Below are positions 62,201 to 64,000 of a DNA stretch of 64,000 nucleotides, piece by piece (position 1 is the stretch's first letter; the number at the start of each line of letters is the position of its first letter). This DNA comes from Cinclus cinclus. Taxonomy: Eukaryota; Chordata; Aves; Passeriformes; Cinclidae. The stretch lies in the NCBI RefSeq assembly GCF_963662255.1, contig NC_085055.1, forward strand, positions 18,462,704-18,526,703. Direction: 5' to 3'. The position numbers and the translations under genes are program-made. Under the pieces are notes generated by a model that made no database searches, was not told where the DNA came from, and saw only the letters and a program-made list of their open reading frames with translations.

Positions 62201-64000
62201 TTAATGTGGCTCATTTACATCAACTACAGCACAAAAGAACAGAAATGAATCATGGAGTCACAGTGAAACAAGGCATGTTATTTAGTGGAAATGATGCACT
62301 CCTTCCAACAGAGATAATTATAATATAACTTAAAACATTTTCTGGGTACGTAACTCCTGCCACTACTCTATGTCCTACAAATCACACTAAGATTTATGAC
62401 AAGATAAAAAACCTTAATTATATCAAGCATATGAAGATGAATTAATTTTAATATGCTTGGCTTACTTTATATGATTTTAAAAAGTAGCCAAATGTTACAC
62501 TTTTAAATATAGCCTGAGTACCACTTTGAATTTATCTACAACCAGTTTTTTGGCATACAACATAAGTTTGATTTTGCTCAATTATACTCCTGCATTGCAT
62601 ATCTCAATGTAGTATAATTGCGTAACATTAAGACTTTTGAATGGAATACATCAGGTAATGATTTAAAAATCGGATCAAAACAGAAAAATTTCTGTGTTGA
62701 TAACCTTAGTCATATTTCTAGTCATGTTTTGAATCCAAATATGCTCCATTTTCAGTTCTGGACTTCAAATCAGAATGATCTGTCCTAGAAAAATCTCTCC
62801 TCAGGTTGAACACATGTAGTATAATGGTAGAAATAAAAAATTTTGCACTCCAACTCAGTATGTGATATTCCATTACATTAAGAGACTTCCTGATAAAATC
62901 AGCAAACAGACAACAAAGATTGATTAATCAATAAGTAGGCATGGCCTTATTACAGTGAACAAATTAGACACTCAGGATATATTGCTTTATAGGCAAGATT
63001 TTTCTTTTACAAATATTCTCCATAATTGATTGTAGTGACCTTTTGGCAATACTGAAAAGCATCCTCAATTAATAGGCTTCTTTTGCAAAACAGATCACAG
63101 TGGGGAGAACCACATGTCTCGCACAGCACGAGTTCAGAGAAAAGGAGGAAAACTGTTTTTAAACTTGTTCAGTGGGAAGCAGATGAGAGCTTTACTTTCC
63201 AAAGCAGTATTTGTTTAATGAAAGCAATGCAAAGACTCTTTAGCACTGATACAGTGTTTCTAGATCCACATCACCAGCTGAGTTCAAATCTCTTGGTCCC
63301 TCTCTTACAGGAGCACCGAGGATAAACTACAACTTGTGAACTGCTGCTAAATGCAGGTCAGAAGGCCTTTTGCTACAAACAAAGCAAAACTGCTTCTCCT
63401 CTCTGTCCTGGTCTGTTTGGTGCAGAAGACACCCAAGCAATACATTTAAGGATGTTTTCACAGCTAACTGGATATAATTGTGCAACAAACTCACTAATCT
63501 CATGCACAGAGCTTCTCTTTCAAAGCTTCTTGATACTCCTCCAAACCTCAGCTTTCCAGATTACAAAAATGTTCAGAGTAAATTTTTTAAAATACACAAA
63601 CATATCAATTTCATGCCAAGACTTGGGGGCATCAGCTGAGGTGGCCAGCTTGCAGGAAATGGATGCAAAAGTATTAATATTTTGTGTAGCTCATTTATTC
63701 ATGGAAATGGTAGGCATTTTTAAAGTAATATAGAAACTGGTAAAGATTTAGGTGTTTGAGTCTGACTTCAAAGCTGAGATCTGGGAAATAAAAGAAAAAA
63801 GCCCTAATGGAAACAGAAAATGAAAAAGATAGTAATTTTGGTCAAAGGAAAAGCATGGGAATTAAGATCCCTGCTTTGGACTGGGGAAAGGGAAAAGAAA
63901 AACAGCAAAAACAGTGCTGTAGTTTTTGGGAGGCAAGAATAACATTCACCTTCTGAATACCAGACCATCCATGAAAGAAAACTGCATCTTCCCTTTCCCA
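56266..64000. other. Non-coding AT-rich unique sequence
   Basis: No recognisable gene. The first kilobase (56266-57050) is still moderately GC-rich and has a 142-codon plus-strand frame at 56355-56783 of unknown meaning. It could be part of a transcript leaving the CpG island. An 11-bp direct repeat lies at 58293-58320, with a hairpin-forming stretch at about 58370-58550. The segment 59560-60460 is less AT-rich and has a minus-strand AATAAA (plus 60191-60196), so a decayed LTR is possible. The DNA at 61680-62200 is complex and repeat-free. The remainder is AT-rich with short A/T runs such as A12 at 59290-59301. Confidence 0.6.
58293..58320 (+). repeat. 11-bp direct repeat, period 17
   Basis: TTGCCTGAGTA occurs at 58293-58303 and 58310-58320. 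A minor duplication. Confidence 0.85.

Noticed and set aside
1..64000. CRISPR arrays, operons, phage or other prokaryotic systems
   Set aside because: No regularly spaced repeats and no long adjacent open frames. The CR1 elements and CpG depletion point to vertebrate nuclear DNA.
1..64000. tRNA, rRNA or snRNA genes
   Set aside because: I noticed no tRNA A-box/B-box pairs with cloverleaf arms and no rRNA or snRNA cores. A covariance-model scan could still find a decayed copy.

Overview
The window looks like AT-rich, gene-poor vertebrate DNA, most likely from a bird. The main support is three 5'-truncated CR1-type LINE copies ending in the 3' sequences typical of avian and other archosaur CR1s. 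Two of them carry the CCTTCCAACC block, and one of these ends in ATTCTGTGA-type repeats. Two LTR-like segments resemble avian endogenous retrovirus solo LTRs. There are no mammalian-type SINE or L1 arrays and overall repeat density is low, which fits a bird better than a mammal. Species and chromosome cannot be read from the sequence.

I recognise no protein-coding gene. All open frames are short (the longest is 165 codons), and most sit over homopolymers, CR1 sequence or GC-rich DNA. None shows a protein family I can name or a convincing exon chain. I also recognise no tRNA, rRNA, CRISPR array or bacterial feature.

Layout: 1-4.9 kb is AT-rich unique sequence. A CR1 3' end lies at about 4.93-5.25 kb. 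5.25-15 kb is unique sequence with A/T tracts. A minus-strand LTR-like element lies at about 15.0-15.5 kb. 15.5-23.4 kb is unique, with a C20 tract. A well-preserved CR1 3' end lies at 23.45-23.81 kb. 23.8-32 kb is unique, with one possible CR1 scrap near 29.6 kb. A longer, older CR1 3' part lies at 32.05-32.71 kb. 32.7-46.9 kb is unique, with a small GC-rich inverted-repeat patch near 39.4 kb. A second minus-strand LTR-like element, sharing U3 motifs with the first, lies at about 46.97-47.5 kb. 47.5-55.4 kb is unique and partly purine-rich. A strong CpG island lies at about 55.48-56.26 kb, and 56.3-64 kb is AT-rich unique sequence.

The CpG island is the one feature that clearly suggests function. 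It is probably a promoter or first-exon region for a transcript whose body lies partly or wholly outside the window, or for an unannotated non-coding RNA. The long unique stretches may hold conserved enhancers, but that can only be tested by alignment to other genomes. I found no evidence of a new multi-gene system.
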